A stretch of 25,144 nucleotides of DNA from a virus: positions 1-25,144 of IMG/VR virus record IMGVR_UViG_3300046715_000073, one strand, 5' to 3'. The first letter of the stretch is position 1; each line of letters opens with the position of its first letter. The position numbers and the translations under genes are program-made. A model generated the notes under the pieces. It was not told the origin of the DNA, made no database searches, and was given only the letters and a program-made list of their open reading frames with translations. This document shows, piece after piece, positions 14,472 to 20,391 of this stretch.

Positions 14472-14740
14472 AGCGTCTCCTCGGGCGTGCGATGGTTGGC
14501 GGCTTGGAGGGCGGCGATGTGCTCGGCCCAGCCGGGAATGTCTGCGTCACACGTGCACGCCTCGGGGTGGCAGGCGGCCAGGTCACGGAATGCGGCGGCC
14601 GTCCAGTCGTGCCGGGCCTTCAGCGGGGCGTCCGCCGGGACCGGGTGGGCTTGCAGCCAGGACAGGTGCATGCGCGCCTCGACCACGGGCAGCGGCACGT
14701 CCACGTCGGTCATCGGGCGCGGGGCGGGAGACGTCGTCAT
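14468..14740 (-). CDS. Hypothetical protein with Cys pair (90 aa)
   Basis: The ATG at 14740 overlaps the stop of the preceding gene (ATGA). The protein is mostly helical with LPVVEARMHLSWLQAHP and a CHPEACTCDADIPGW segment (three cysteines and a His), which may bind metal. An AEHIAALQAANH helix closes it. It belongs to the same coupled micro-gene run. Function unknown. Confidence 0.65.
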   Translation of the reverse strand: MTTSPAPRPMTDVDVPLPVVEARMHLSWLQAHPVPADAPLKARHDWTAAAFRDLAACHPEACTCDADIPGWAEHIAALQAANHRTPEETL

Positions 14741-15141
14741 GAGGTCGCCTCCTCTGCCGACATTCCGCAGTACAAGCAGTGGGCGTTCACCAGCCGGTGA
14801 CCCCTGACGTTCGTGAAGCAGATGCCGAAGTGCTGCGGCTCGGAGGCCGCCTCCAGCTCGGCGATCCGCTCCCGGGCCTTAGCCAACGCGGCAAGTACCG
14901 GCTCGTGGTTGGCAATTTGTGCGCGTGCGTTCTCCAGCGCGATCCGTCCGCCACGGACCTCGGCCACGAGCTGGGGAACGTCGAAGTCCGTCAGGCGGTC
15001 GAGGTCGTCCTGGTCGGTCTCGTCCGGCATGGCGTACTGGCGGGCGATACGCAGCGCGCGGGCCATGATCGCGTCCAGGTCGAGCCCCGGCCGGTCGTCG
15101 CCCAACTGTTCGCTGCTGGGCGTCTGGTTCACTTGAGGCAC
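14737..15141 (-). CDS. Coiled-coil protein with C-terminal Cys pair
   Basis: The 134-residue protein starts at the GTG at 15141, chosen for the AAAGGGG ribosome site six bases upstream. A second GTG three codons in is possible. The first half is acidic (DETDQDDLDRLTDFDVPQL), the middle is a charged helix (LENARAQIANHEPVLAALAKARERIAELEAA), and the end has HFGICF...HCLYCGMS with three cysteines. It is the first gene of the coupled run that continues to 11881, presumably transcribed from the promoter at 15898-15926. No function recognised. Confidence 0.7.
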   Translation of the reverse strand: MPQVNQTPSSEQLGDDRPGLDLDAIMARALRIARQYAMPDETDQDDLDRLTDFDVPQLVAEVRGGRIALENARAQIANHEPVLAALAKARERIAELEAASEPQHFGICFTNVRGHRLVNAHCLYCGMSAEEATS

Positions 15142-15245
15142 GTGAAGCCCCTTTCGTTTCGTGGTTGCGGGGTGGATCGGTGCGGCTTTCGGGCCGCGGG
15201 CCCCTGCTGCCGGAGTGCGATCCGGTGGTGGGGGCTTTTGCCGTC

Positions 15246-15509
15246 TCAGGCGGCGGTGGCGAGTTGTGGTGTCGCGTACTCGGGGATGCCGAGGTATTCG
15301 GCTACCGCCTGGGCGGGGAAGCGGAGCTTGCGCGTGCTGCTGCCGGGGGTGGCGATGTCGATCACGCAGGCCTCGACGAACTGGGGGTCGTCGGCGAGGC
15401 GCATGTCGAGCCACGTGCGGCTGACCTTGAGCCACTTCATGAGCTCTTGCCTGGTGAGGAGCAGGGGGGTCTCGGTGTGCAGCTGCATGGGGGTGAGGGG
15501 CTGCTTCAC
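15246..15509 (-). CDS. Excisionase/AlpA-like DNA-binding protein
   Basis: The product is 87 residues from the GTG at 15509, which sits four bases after a perfect AAAGGAGG; an ATG further up would place that site inside the gene and is rejected. The pattern LLTRQELMKWLKVSRTWLDMRLADDP...RKLRFPAQAVAEYLG is the winged-helix layout of excisionases and AlpA-like proteins (helix-turn-helix, then a basic wing, then a helix). It lies 1.3 kb from the integrase, on the opposite strand, downstream of the Cro-like gene. It may direct excision or act as an early regulator. Confidence 0.65.
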   Translation of the reverse strand: MKQPLTPMQLHTETPLLLTRQELMKWLKVSRTWLDMRLADDPQFVEACVIDIATPGSSTRKLRFPAQAVAEYLGIPEYATPQLATAA

Positions 15510-15549
15510 GAGTCCTCCTTTCATCTGTTGCGGAAGCTTCTTCCGGCGA

Positions 15550-15557
15550 ATGTGGAA
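15550..15557. promoter_or_regulatory. ATGTGGAA site (outlying copy)
   Basis: One exact ATGTGGAA lies between the Cro-like and excisionase-like genes, about 300 bp from the main cluster. It could be an auxiliary operator for the same regulator. Confidence 0.4.
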
Positions 15558-15576
15558 ACTGCTGGCACGAAAAAGG

Positions 15577-15822
15577 TCACGTGGGGGCGTTGGTGCTGAA
15601 CAGTTCCGTGACGGGCTTGTCGAGGGCCTTCGCCAGCAGGTCGCAGGAGCGGTCTTCGAACTTGCTTCGCCCGCTGTGACCGGTAGAGACCATGTGACCG
15701 ATGGTGGAGCGGCTGATGCCGTAGCCGTCGATCCGTCTGGTCCTCTCGGCGAGGTCCTCGATGGACAGGTCGGCCGCCGCCATGGCTTCACGGATCGGCT
15801 GACCGTTGTCCAGTCTGTGCAT
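15577..15822 (-). CDS. Cro-like XRE-type helix-turn-helix regulator
   Basis: The 81-residue protein (MHRLDNGQPIREAMAAADLS) has the ATG at 15822 following AAAGGG. The helix-turn-helix reads LSIEDLAERTRRIDGYGISRSTIGHMVSTG, with a final helix that ends PVTELFS, the usual close of XRE proteins. It is the first gene of the minus-strand early transcript and faces the repressor-like gene across the operator region, so it is in the position of Cro. Extending the frame to 15921 would absorb the promoter and operators and is rejected. Confidence 0.75.
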   Translation of the reverse strand: MHRLDNGQPIREAMAAADLSIEDLAERTRRIDGYGISRSTIGHMVSTGHSGRSKFEDRSCDLLAKALDKPVTELFSTNAPT

Positions 15823-15897
15823 GGGGTGCCCTTTCGTGGCCGAGAGTGATGCCGCCGTGGCTGAATGTGGAAACCCGCCGGGCGACCTCGCTTCCAC

Positions 15898-15926
15898 ATT
15901 CAATGCTGTATGTGGAAGCATGTCAA
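15898..15926 (-). promoter_or_regulatory. Early promoter for the minus-strand operon
   Basis: On the minus strand, TTGACA (15926-15921) is followed by a 17-bp spacer and TTGAAT (15903-15898). The start point would be near 15891, about 70 nt before the Cro-like gene. One ATGTGGAA copy lies in the spacer and another overlaps the -10, so repressor binding would shut it off. Confidence 0.65.
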
Positions 15927-15938
15927 GGCATCTGGCGT

Positions 15939-15986
15939 GCCAGGATGCATTGGCCAGGGCTTCTGCATATGCCAGAGATTCCGCAT
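15939..15986. repeat. Three GCCAG...GCAT direct repeats
   Basis: Copies are GCCAGGATGCAT (15939-15950), GCCAGGGCTTCTGCAT (15953-15968) and GCCAGAGATTCCGCAT (15971-15986). The last two match at 13 of 16 positions with an 18-bp period. They lie between the minus-strand promoter and the plus-strand gene, so they may be a second class of regulator site. Confidence 0.4.
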
Positions 15987-16047
15987 GTGGAAATCAAAGC
16001 AGGTCACATACCCCGGGGCGACTTGTGGATCATGTAGAGAATGAAGG

Positions 16048-16413
16048 ATGCTTCTACATGTGGATGACCTTGCGGCCCTGATCGACAGAGTGATGCGGGA
16101 AAAGGACTGGACCCTGTCCACCCTCGCCCGCCGCTCCGGCCTGTCCGTGTCCACCCTCCACTCATGGAAAAGCGGCGACCGCGCCACCGGCAACCGGGGC
16201 CCCAACCCCGACAAGCTCCGCCAGCTCGCCGACGGCGCCGGCCTCACCGTCGCCGAAGTCTTCGAAGCCGCCGGCCGCCACGTGCCCGCCGCCATCGACG
16301 ACGAGGAAGAGCGCCGCTTCCTCCACCTCTTCCGCACCCTCGACGGTGCGGACCGCCGGGTCGTCGAGGCGACCATGCAGGCGATGAGTGAGCGTCAGAA
16401 GTCCCGATCGTGA
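16048..16413 (+). CDS. Phage repressor-like XRE protein
   Basis: The product is 121 residues from the ATG at 16048; a GTG at 16060 preceded by AAGGA at longer spacing is an alternative start. The HTH spans about residues 20-50 (DWTLSTLARRSGLSVSTLHSWKSG) and the domain closes with LRQLADGAGLTVAEVFEAAG. The C-terminal 45 residues are acidic or helical (DDEEERRFLHLFRTLDGADRRVVEATMQAM), a likely oligomerisation end; there is no LexA-type peptidase domain. It faces the Cro-like gene and precedes the integrase, the place of a CI-like repressor. Confidence 0.8.
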   Translation: MLLHVDDLAALIDRVMREKDWTLSTLARRSGLSVSTLHSWKSGDRATGNRGPNPDKLRQLADGAGLTVAEVFEAAGRHVPAAIDDEEERRFLHLFRTLDGADRRVVEATMQAMSERQKSRS

Positions 16414-16432
16414 CGAAAAACATGTGATCGAC

Positions 16433-16453
16433 GTACAACCATTTCGGTTGTAC
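16433..16453 (+). terminator. Inverted repeat after the repressor gene
   Basis: GTACAACC (16433-16440) and GGTTGTAC (16446-16453) form an 8-bp stem with a 5-nt loop, 20 nt after the repressor-like stop, followed by a moderately T-rich stretch. It is either a terminator or a protein site ahead of the integrase transcript. Confidence 0.45.
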
Positions 16454-16580
16454 ACATTTCTCTCACTGATCTCGTATGTGCGCTTCACGAACGGTAGTTG
16501 TCGGCTGTACGGTCGAAGTTCCGCCGTACCTCCACCTGCGGCCGGGCCAGTTGAGCCAAGCCTCGGCCATGGGGGGTCGT

Positions 16581-16844
16581 ATGTGTGTAACCGTGATCGT
16601 GGAGAGCATCAACCCGATCGCGCCACGGTGGGACAGGGACAGAGTCGCCATCGTCATCGGTGAAGGCCTGGACTATTTCCAGGCGTTGAAGCAAGTCAGA
16701 GTCCTCCTCATATACCTGGGCGCCCCACAGTTGGGTCTTGGTGCGACATGCTGGTGCGGGGACTACGTCGCCGTGCCGAAGAAGGCACACGTCCCCGTCC
16801 AGCGCACTGCGCACCGGCGCGAGGAGGCCCGTCATGCCCCGTAA
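16581..16844 (+). CDS. Small protein overlapping the integrase start
   Basis: The product is 87 residues from the ATG at 16581, five bases after a GGGGGG run; an ATG at 16569 in frame is less well supported. Codon third positions are mostly G or C, favouring coding. The product has predicted strands (CVTVIVESINPIA...RVAIVIGEGLDYFQAL), a CWC pair and a basic tail that ends 11 nt inside the integrase gene. The overlap suggests coupling to integrase translation. Function unknown, and its reality is less certain than its neighbours. Confidence 0.5.
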   Translation: MCVTVIVESINPIAPRWDRDRVAIVIGEGLDYFQALKQVRVLLIYLGAPQLGLGATCWCGDYVAVPKKAHVPVQRTAHRREEARHAP

Positions 16845-18117
16845 GGCCCGCAACAATCCGAGACAGCTCCGCATCAAGTCGTGCGGCTGCAAGGCGTGCA
16901 CAGCGCAGTTCCGGCCCGGCGAGGACTGGACCCGCAAGACGTGCACCGGCCCGTGGCAGGCCCGGTATCGCGACCCGGCCGGCAAGCAGCGAGCCAAAAC
17001 CTTCTCGGGCGAGAACGCCAACAAGAAGGCCAACGCGTTCCTCGACAACGTGCGCGACAAGGTGCGCTCCGGATCCTTCGTGGACCTCGACCGCGGGGCG
17101 ATCACCATCGACGACTGGCACGCGAAGTGGCGCCCGACCCGGCGCATCGCCGACAACACCGACGAGACCGCGGACAGTGTGTGGCTCAACCATGTGCAGC
17201 CGCACTTCGGTTCGTGGCCGCTGGTGTCGATCAGTCACCTTGATGTCGAGGCGTGGATTGCGAAGCTGGTCACGAAGGTCGGCAAGGCCACCATCGACAA
17301 GGCGTACCAGATGCTCGACGGGATGATGACGGCGGCCGTCCGTGACCGGCGCATCGCGCAGAACCCGTGTGACGGGGTGAAGCTGCCGAAGGCTCAGCCG
17401 AAGCACCCGGACGATCTGATGCCGCCCACCTACGACCAGCTGGCCGAGATCCGCGGCGAGTTCCCCGAGCACTTCCACGCGTTCCTGATCGTGGCGGAGG
17501 AGACGGGGCTGCGCTGGGGCGAGATGGTCGGGCTGCGCCGCTGCTGGGTGGACTTCGACGACGCCAGCATCCAGGTCCGCGAGACGGTCATCCAGGTGCG
17601 CGGCAGGATGCGGCGCAAGGCGTACCCGAAGTCGGCGGCCGGCTGCCGCACCGTGCCGCTGACGGATCGTGCCGCGCATGCCTTGAAGGCGCACCTTCAG
17701 GCGCATCCGGCGAAGGCGACGCGGACAGCTCCGGGCAGCGGCATGCATGCGGAGGAGCTGGTGTTCCGCTCCCCGTGGGCGGGCCGGAAGGTGAAGGGCC
17801 GTGCCGTGTTCGACGGGGTGATGGACCGGTCCGGGTTCTGGCGGAAGTGGAACCGGGCGACGGACAGTACGGGGATTTCGCGGAAGGTGGAGAATCCGGC
17901 GACGGGCCGCATCGAGCGGTGGCCGCACTTCCACGATGTGCGGCACGCGTTCGCCTCGAGGCTGCATGAGCTGGGGATTCCGGAGGCGGATGCGCAGCGG
18001 ATCCTCGGGCATGAGCGGGGCGCGAAGATCACGTGGCTGTACACGCACGCCAGCAAGGACTCGGTGTCGAGCGTGCGGAACGCGCTGAATGGCGGCGGGC
18101 TGCGCCGTGTCGTGTAG
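16834..18117 (+). CDS. int: Tyrosine integrase
   Basis: The 427-residue protein starts at the ATG at 16834, which follows GAGGAGG. The catalytic set is visible: R227 (ETGLRWGEMVGLR), K266 (YPKSAAG), H367 and R370 (HFHDVRHAFAS), H393 (ILGHE) and the nucleophile Y403 (TWLYTHAS). The core-binding SAM-like domain spans about 90-185 and the N-terminal arm-binding part carries a Cys group (SCGCKAC, C37). The enzyme joins phage and host att sites. Arm-like repeats directly downstream (18131-18415) put attP next to int, the usual order. The frame is open upstream, but the ribosome site decides the start. Confidence 0.95.
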   Translation: MPRKARNNPRQLRIKSCGCKACTAQFRPGEDWTRKTCTGPWQARYRDPAGKQRAKTFSGENANKKANAFLDNVRDKVRSGSFVDLDRGAITIDDWHAKWRPTRRIADNTDETADSVWLNHVQPHFGSWPLVSISHLDVEAWIAKLVTKVGKATIDKAYQMLDGMMTAAVRDRRIAQNPCDGVKLPKAQPKHPDDLMPPTYDQLAEIRGEFPEHFHAFLIVAEETGLRWGEMVGLRRCWVDFDDASIQVRETVIQVRGRMRRKAYPKSAAGCRTVPLTDRAAHALKAHLQAHPAKATRTAPGSGMHAEELVFRSPWAGRKVKGRAVFDGVMDRSGFWRKWNRATDSTGISRKVENPATGRIERWPHFHDVRHAFASRLHELGIPEADAQRILGHERGAKITWLYTHASKDSVSSVRNALNGGGLRRVV

Positions 18118-18130
18118 TGGACCGCGGAAA

Positions 18131-18415
18131 GTCCACAACCCGTCCACGCGACCACGTGCACGCACATTCACCTACATGCGAAAGTGGCGGGTTGTGGATG
18201 CGGTCTGACCTGGCCTTTCCCGCCCTGCGAGCCTTCCACCAGTGTGGATACCGCATCCACATCGGCTAACCCTTTTCCCGGTTCAGATAGTTGTTCATTC
18301 TGTCGGAGATGATCAGTATGGATGGCTGCCGTGCAGGTCAGCGTCCACATGGAGATGCGGGAAGACTTCGGGCGGATCAATGCGGAAGGCCAGGAATCCA
18401 CATCCCGTCCACAAC
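18131..18415. other. Probable attP region with integrase arm-type repeats
   Basis: The 11-mer TCCACAACCCG at 18132-18142 recurs exactly inverted at 18188-18198. A near copy extended to 16 bp (TCCACATCCCGTCCAC, 15 of 16 matches to 18132-18147) is at 18397-18412. Further TCCACA cores are at 18256, 18344 and 18408 and, inverted, at 18243; TGTGGAT-ACCGC-ATCCACA (18243-18261) is a perfect dyad. Seven TCCACA cores in 285 bp directly after int is what arm sites look like. The crossover core is not identifiable without a host att sequence. Confidence 0.6.
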
Positions 18416-18466
18416 GCCGCGTCCGTCGGTGATTCGCCCGAAGGGATGAGGGTGCCGCAGGTCCCA

Positions 18467-18495
18467 TTCCCATGCAGCGGCCAATGATCTAGCGT
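18467..18495 (+). promoter_or_regulatory. Candidate promoter for a small RNA
   Basis: TTCCCA (18467-18472), a 17-bp spacer and TAGCGT (18490-18495) form a plausible Streptomyces vegetative promoter. No good start codon with a ribosome site follows, only a run of hairpins and a terminator. The -35 match is weak. Confidence 0.4.
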
Positions 18496-18501
18496 GACGA
18501 T

Positions 18502-18705
18502 CACCTGGGGAGGGGTTTGCTTCGGCGGCCCCCTCGATGCACCCCCACGCGAGTACCGGTGGGGAAGAGGTAGGCAGGGCTTCGGTCCTGCCGGTGGAGC
18601 CTTGCCTCCACTGGAGGCGTCCCCCGTCGCTTAGCTCGGCGGGGGACGTTCTGCTGACAGTAGACCGCCCCGACCCAAATGAGGGTCGGGGCGGTCTCGT
18701 TTTAA
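18502..18705 (+). ncRNA. Candidate structured non-coding RNA, about 200 nt
   Basis: Between the candidate promoter and a strong terminator the sequence can form consecutive hairpins: CCCCAC/GTGGGG (18543-18564), an 8-bp stem capped by a cUUCGg tetraloop (18573-18592), GTGGAG/CTCCAC (18594-18611) and GTCCCCCG/CGGGGGAC (18619-18647). No convincing reading frame with a ribosome site fits. I do not recognise a known RNA family. Its place beside attP may mean it is carried by the phage for the lysogenic state, but that is inference. Confidence 0.45.
18662..18705 (+). terminator. Strong intrinsic terminator
   Basis: A perfect 15-bp stem (AGACCGCCCCGACCC at 18662-18676 with its complement at 18683-18697), a 6-nt loop, then CGTTTT. 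It is the best terminator in the window and has no protein-coding gene directly upstream, which supports a transcript such as the candidate RNA. Confidence 0.8.
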
Positions 18706-18721
18706 CAGCCGTTCAAGTCTG

Positions 18722-18832
18722 GGCGGCGGCCGGCGGATGCACCTACGCGCGACCGCCGCCTCCGTCCGCCGTGCTGGGGGGTGGCAGGTGCTGCGGCGGA
18801 CGGGCGGCTGGCGCGGGGTCCGGGCGCCAGCC
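18722..18832. other. GC-rich hairpins upstream of the XRE gene
   Basis: GGCGGCGG (18722-18729) can pair with CCGCCGCC (18753-18760), and GGCTGGCGC (18806-18814) pairs perfectly with GCGCCAGCC (18824-18832) before AAGTTT. No gene is evident here. The second hairpin may be another terminator or insulate the following XRE gene. Confidence 0.4.
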
Positions 18833-18911
18833 AAGTTTCCACTGTTCAAGATCGTCAAATGTATGCCTGCGTAGGCTGACTCATGATCGTTGTGGCCCGA
18901 GCGTTTGTCGA

Positions 18912-19148
18912 GTGCCACGCGAACCCGACCCTGACTGGATCATCCGACGACGCCAGGCGATCGGCGACCGCGTCCGGTCCGAACGGGAGTACGCCAACCT
19001 CAGCCAGGAGCAGCTGGGCTATCGCGCCGGGATCACACGCCTGACCATTCAGCGCATCGAATCCGGCGCCACCGATGCCCGCATCGGCTGGCTCCTGCGG
19101 ATCTCTGCGGATCTCGGCGTACCACTGGCAGACCTCCTCGGAGACTGA
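18912..19148 (+). CDS. Small XRE-family regulator
   Basis: The product is 78 residues from the GTG at 18912. The helix-turn-helix (EYANLSQEQLGYRAGITRLTIQRIESGATDARIGWLLRISADLGVPLADLLGD) is a textbook XRE/Cro domain with nothing added. There is no clear ribosome site; a TAGGCT hexamer lies about 35 nt upstream. The start is not certain because the frame stays open through the hairpin region upstream. It follows the att region, so it could be phage cargo that acts in the lysogen. Confidence 0.75.
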   Translation: MPREPDPDWIIRRRQAIGDRVRSEREYANLSQEQLGYRAGITRLTIQRIESGATDARIGWLLRISADLGVPLADLLGD

Positions 19149-19155
19149 GTGCAAC

Positions 19156-19195
19156 CCCGGCCGTCCTGCTGGCTCCACCTCGCGTGGCGGCCGGG
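19156..19195 (+). terminator. Hairpin after the XRE gene
   Basis: CCCGGCCG (19156-19163) pairs with CGGCCGGG (19188-19195), with a smaller CCAC/GTGG hairpin inside, eight bases after the XRE stop codon. There is no T-tract. The remaining bases to 19330 hold no gene I can support. Confidence 0.45.
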
Positions 19196-19330
19196 AACTC
19201 ATGCGGATCACTCCGTGTATGCCCAGGCATGCATTGAACGGGGGATACCGCCGGTAGCGGAAGGCGCTTACTGCATATATCTGCGCAAGTCCTGTGCCCT
19301 GTGTGAACATCTCGCCGAGCGCGAAGCCAT

Positions 19331-19353
19331 GGCCAGAGGGTCAGCCTCTGGCC
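19331..19353 (-). terminator. Hairpin terminator of the small zinc-protein operon
   Basis: GGCCAGAGG (19331-19339) pairs perfectly with CCTCTGGCC (19345-19353) around a 5-nt loop that holds part of the stop codon of the minus-strand gene ending at 19341. Confidence 0.6.
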
Positions 19354-19532
19354 TGCCGTATCAGCCGACAGGTGACGCATCGGCAGCGGGTGAGCGGGAT
19401 GGCCGGCCCGGGCCCTGGCTTCAGCCAATGGTTGCCCTCGCAGTAGTCGTGTTCACCGATCCGGCAGGGCCCGCACTCGTCGCCGCGGGTGTCGTCGGCG
19501 TCCACCTTCGGACGGCCGTCAGGGCCGTTCAT
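19341..19532 (-). CDS. Small Cys-rich protein
   Basis: The 63-residue protein (MNGPDGRPKVDADD) contains ECGPCRIGEHDYCEGNHW and then RCRCVTCR: six cysteines and two histidines, probably two zinc sites. The ATG at 19532 overlaps the stop of the gene before it (ATGA). Together they form a two-gene minus-strand unit in the accessory region. Function unknown. Confidence 0.7.
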   Translation of the reverse strand: MNGPDGRPKVDADDTRGDECGPCRIGEHDYCEGNHWLKPGPGPAIPLTRCRCVTCRLIRQARG

Positions 19533-19723
19533 GACCCGCCCCCGACCGGGTACCGGGGGGCGTGGTCGGGGCAGGCGTACACGGTGCGGCCGGCGCCAGC
19601 GGCGGCCCACGCTTCGCCGACCGCTATCGGCTGGTGAGTGATGAACCCGCAGTCGCAGCAGGTCTGCGGCTCGACGTCTGCCGCGGTCTGGTGCTCGGGC
19701 GGCGGGTTCGTAGGCTGTTCCAT
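19529..19723 (-). CDS. Small zinc-binding protein
   Basis: The product is 64 residues from the ATG at 19723 with CGGAG upstream. It has TCCDCGFITHQPI followed by a G/A-rich spacer and YACPDHAPRYP, a C-x2-C...C-x2-H arrangement that I associate with short Streptomyces proteins. The role is unknown. It starts the two-gene unit, facing the GntR gene across a 160-bp control region. Confidence 0.7.
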   Translation of the reverse strand: MEQPTNPPPEHQTAADVEPQTCCDCGFITHQPIAVGEAWAAAGAGRTVYACPDHAPRYPVGGGS

Positions 19724-19811
19724 GGCGGCGCTCCGGTTAGTGTCGTCCACGCCCCCGGGCCGTTCACGCGGTCGCGGGGGTTCTCTGTGAATTTGCAGGC
19801 TAGCCGGACTT

Positions 19812-19841
19812 GTATCGCTCTGTCTCACGACGTTTCGATAC
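19812..19841. promoter_or_regulatory. Inverted repeat between divergent units
   Basis: GTATCG (19812-19817) and CGATAC (19836-19841) form a spaced dyad between the zinc-protein unit (minus) and the GntR gene (plus). It is short, so it is only a candidate operator for the GntR-type protein. Confidence 0.3.
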
Positions 19842-19874
19842 GTAGCCCGAGATGCCAGGTTGTAGGTGCCTGCC

Positions 19875-19880
19875 TAGCTT
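19875..19880 (+). promoter_or_regulatory. -10 element of a probable leaderless promoter
   Basis: TAGCTT ends six bases before the ATG of the GntR gene, and no Shine-Dalgarno sequence is present. The transcript would start at or next to the ATG. The -35 is not clear. Confidence 0.45.
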
Positions 19881-19886
19881 CGGATC

Positions 19887-20153
19887 ATGACCGTTGATCC
19901 TGACGCTGAGATCGACCACGAGGGCCCCGTCACCCCGTACCGGCAGCTCGCGGCCATCCTGAAGGCGCGGATCGCCCGGGGCGACTGGGCGGAAGGGCGG
20001 CCGATCGCATCCGAGACGCGGCTGGTGCAGGAGTACGGGATCGCCCGGACCACCGTGCGGCGCGCCCTTGACGTCCTCGTCGAGGAGCAGGTCGTATGGA
20101 AGGTGCAGGGGCGCGGCACCTATGTGGGGCAGCCGCCCGCCGTTGAGGGCTGA
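19887..20153 (+). CDS. GntR-family regulator, DNA-binding domain only
   Basis: In this 88-residue protein, residues 16-80 form the GntR winged helix: YRQLAAILKARIARGDWAEGRPIASETRLVQEYGIARTTVRRALDVLVEEQVVWKVQGRGTYV. There is no effector-binding domain, so it is a short form such as those found on Streptomyces plasmids and phages. It would bind DNA as a dimer. The ATG has no ribosome site and sits just after a -10-like TAGCTT, so leaderless translation is likely. Confidence 0.88.
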   Translation: MTVDPDAEIDHEGPVTPYRQLAAILKARIARGDWAEGRPIASETRLVQEYGIARTTVRRALDVLVEEQVVWKVQGRGTYVGQPPAVEG

Positions 20154-20173
20154 CCGCTGTCCGACCCGGCCAC

Positions 20174-20180
20174 TAAGATC
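20174..20180 (+). promoter_or_regulatory. -10 element of a probable leaderless promoter
   Basis: TAAGAT lies about six bases before the ATG of the next small gene. The intervening bases are a short G run, and the spacing again suggests transcription starting at the ATG. Confidence 0.4.
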
Positions 20181-20185
20181 GGGGC

Positions 20186-20380
20186 ATGCCCCCAACTCCC
20201 GCGCCGCGCAGCTCTGTGCGCCCGTCTGCCGTGGTGAACCGGCTGATCCGGGAGCTGCTGCTGCGGACTGGCGGATGGCTGTACGGGGAGACGCGGCGGG
20301 AGTACGAGCAGCTCGTCGCCGAGTGGACGATGGCCACCGCGGCGGAGCGGCTGCGCGGGGACGTCGTGAAGGCGGCTTAG
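20186..20380 (+). CDS. Small protein, function unknown
   Basis: The 64-residue protein has a Pro/Arg N-terminus (MPPTPAPRSSVRPS) followed by helices (VVNRLIRELLLRTGGWLYGETRREYEQLVAEWTMATAAERLRGDVVKAA). It follows the GntR gene by 32 nt. No family recognised. The start appears leaderless (TAAGAT just upstream). Confidence 0.65.
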   Translation: MPPTPAPRSSVRPSAVVNRLIRELLLRTGGWLYGETRREYEQLVAEWTMATAAERLRGDVVKAA

Positions 20381-20391
20381 GATTCCGTCAC

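Larger units (their letters stand above)
15865..16065. promoter_or_regulatory. Operator cluster of ATGTGGAA sites in the immunity region
   Basis: Exact ATGTGGAA occurs at 15865-15872, 15910-15917 and 15985-15992, its reverse complement at 15892-15899, and a one-mismatch copy (ATGTGGAT) at 16058-16065, which overlaps the start of the plus-strand repressor-like gene. The copies at 15892 and 15910 form an inverted pair with 18-bp centre spacing that covers the minus-strand promoter. This is the expected arrangement for repressor control of divergent genes. Which protein binds is inferred. Confidence 0.65.

Noticed and set aside
15160-15240. A terminator between the excisionase-like gene and the gene starting at 15141
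   Set aside because: Only short imperfect stems (for example GGATCG/CGATCC) are present and no T-tract. The genes may be co-transcribed.
16708-18171. A 487-codon open frame on the minus strand
   Set aside because: It is the antisense shadow of the integrase, whose catalytic residues are all visible on the plus strand.
18537-18911. An N-terminal extension of the XRE gene
   Set aside because: It crosses the candidate RNA and its terminator and has no recognisable protein character.
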